NCBI GenBank assembly: GCA_002352605.1
Contig: DEIP01000168.1
Location: 1 to 6,216 of the forward strand
DNA: 6,216 nt
Reading direction: 5' to 3'
From: Desulfobacteraceae bacterium UBA2771
GTDB taxonomy: Bacteria; Desulfobacterota; Desulfobacteria; Desulfobacterales; Desulfosarcinaceae
The stretch's first letter is position 1. Every line of letters starts with the position of its first letter. The notes beneath the pieces are model-generated. The model saw nothing but the letters and a program-made list of their open reading frames with translations, did no database searches and was not told the origin of the DNA. Of this stretch, positions 6,112 to 6,216 are shown piece by piece. The translations under genes and the position numbers were made by a program.

Positions 6112-6216
6112 TTACTCCTCTTTCTTTGCTTCGGTGGGTTTATTGTCTGCGGTAGACGCTTCGTCCTCAACGGATTTTTCAGCTTCTTCGGCTGTCGCCT
6201 GTTCCTTCACCGCCGC
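6112..6216 (-). CDS. rpsF: 30S ribosomal protein S6 (bS6), C-terminal end only
   Basis: Only the last 34 residues and the TAA stop are inside the window; the 5' end lies beyond the right edge. The visible part is a low-complexity, charged tail rich in Ala, Glu and Lys ending EAKKEE. This fits the acidic or mixed-charge C-terminal extensions often found on S6, but does not include the conserved ferredoxin-like fold. Identification therefore rests on position immediately before rpsR, with three bases between stop and start and the rpsR ribosome binding site embedded in the final codons. S6 binds 16S rRNA as a dimer with S18. Confidence 0.82.
   Translation of the reverse strand, partial: AAVKEQATAEEAEKSVEDEASTADNKPTEAKKEE

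Overview
All recognisable genes lie on the minus strand and belong to core housekeeping. In transcription order (right to left) they are the 3' end of rpsF, rpsR, a DUF2232/YybS-like membrane protein, rplI, dnaB, hflX, suhB and a 67-residue cysteine-containing small protein. The rpsF-rpsR-DUF2232-rplI-dnaB order, an HflX with a roughly 190-residue N-terminal extension, and the moderately GC-rich coding all suggest a sulfate-reducer-like member of the former Deltaproteobacteria (Desulfobacterota). That placement is an inference from gene order and protein style, not from a search.

Region by region: positions 4341-6216 are the ribosomal block. S6, S18, the membrane protein and L9 are tightly spaced, and three of them have clear Shine-Dalgarno sequences (rpsR, the membrane protein and rplI). 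A 180-base gap (4161-4340) with inverted repeats and a T6A6 tract separates rplI from dnaB. dnaB (replicative helicase) and hflX (ribosome-associated GTPase) overlap by ATGA and are probably translationally coupled. A 60-base gap (1069-1128) holds two TTGACA boxes 12 bp apart and separates hflX from suhB (inositol monophosphatase family). The small cysteine protein starts with TTG three bases after suhB ends, with a good ribosome binding site inside the suhB 3' end. Positions 1-87 hold a 14-base palindrome and perhaps the first codons of another minus-strand gene.

The genes share a theme of growth: ribosome proteins S6/S18/L9, a ribosome-rescue GTPase, the replication helicase, and SuhB, which in E. 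coli also acts in rRNA transcription antitermination. I see no mobile element, CRISPR array, tRNA or rRNA, and no defence or biosynthetic system. The items most worth a second look are a JAMM-like metal-binding motif in the HflX extension and the unrecognised four-cysteine small protein. No stretch longer than 300 bases lacks a gene.
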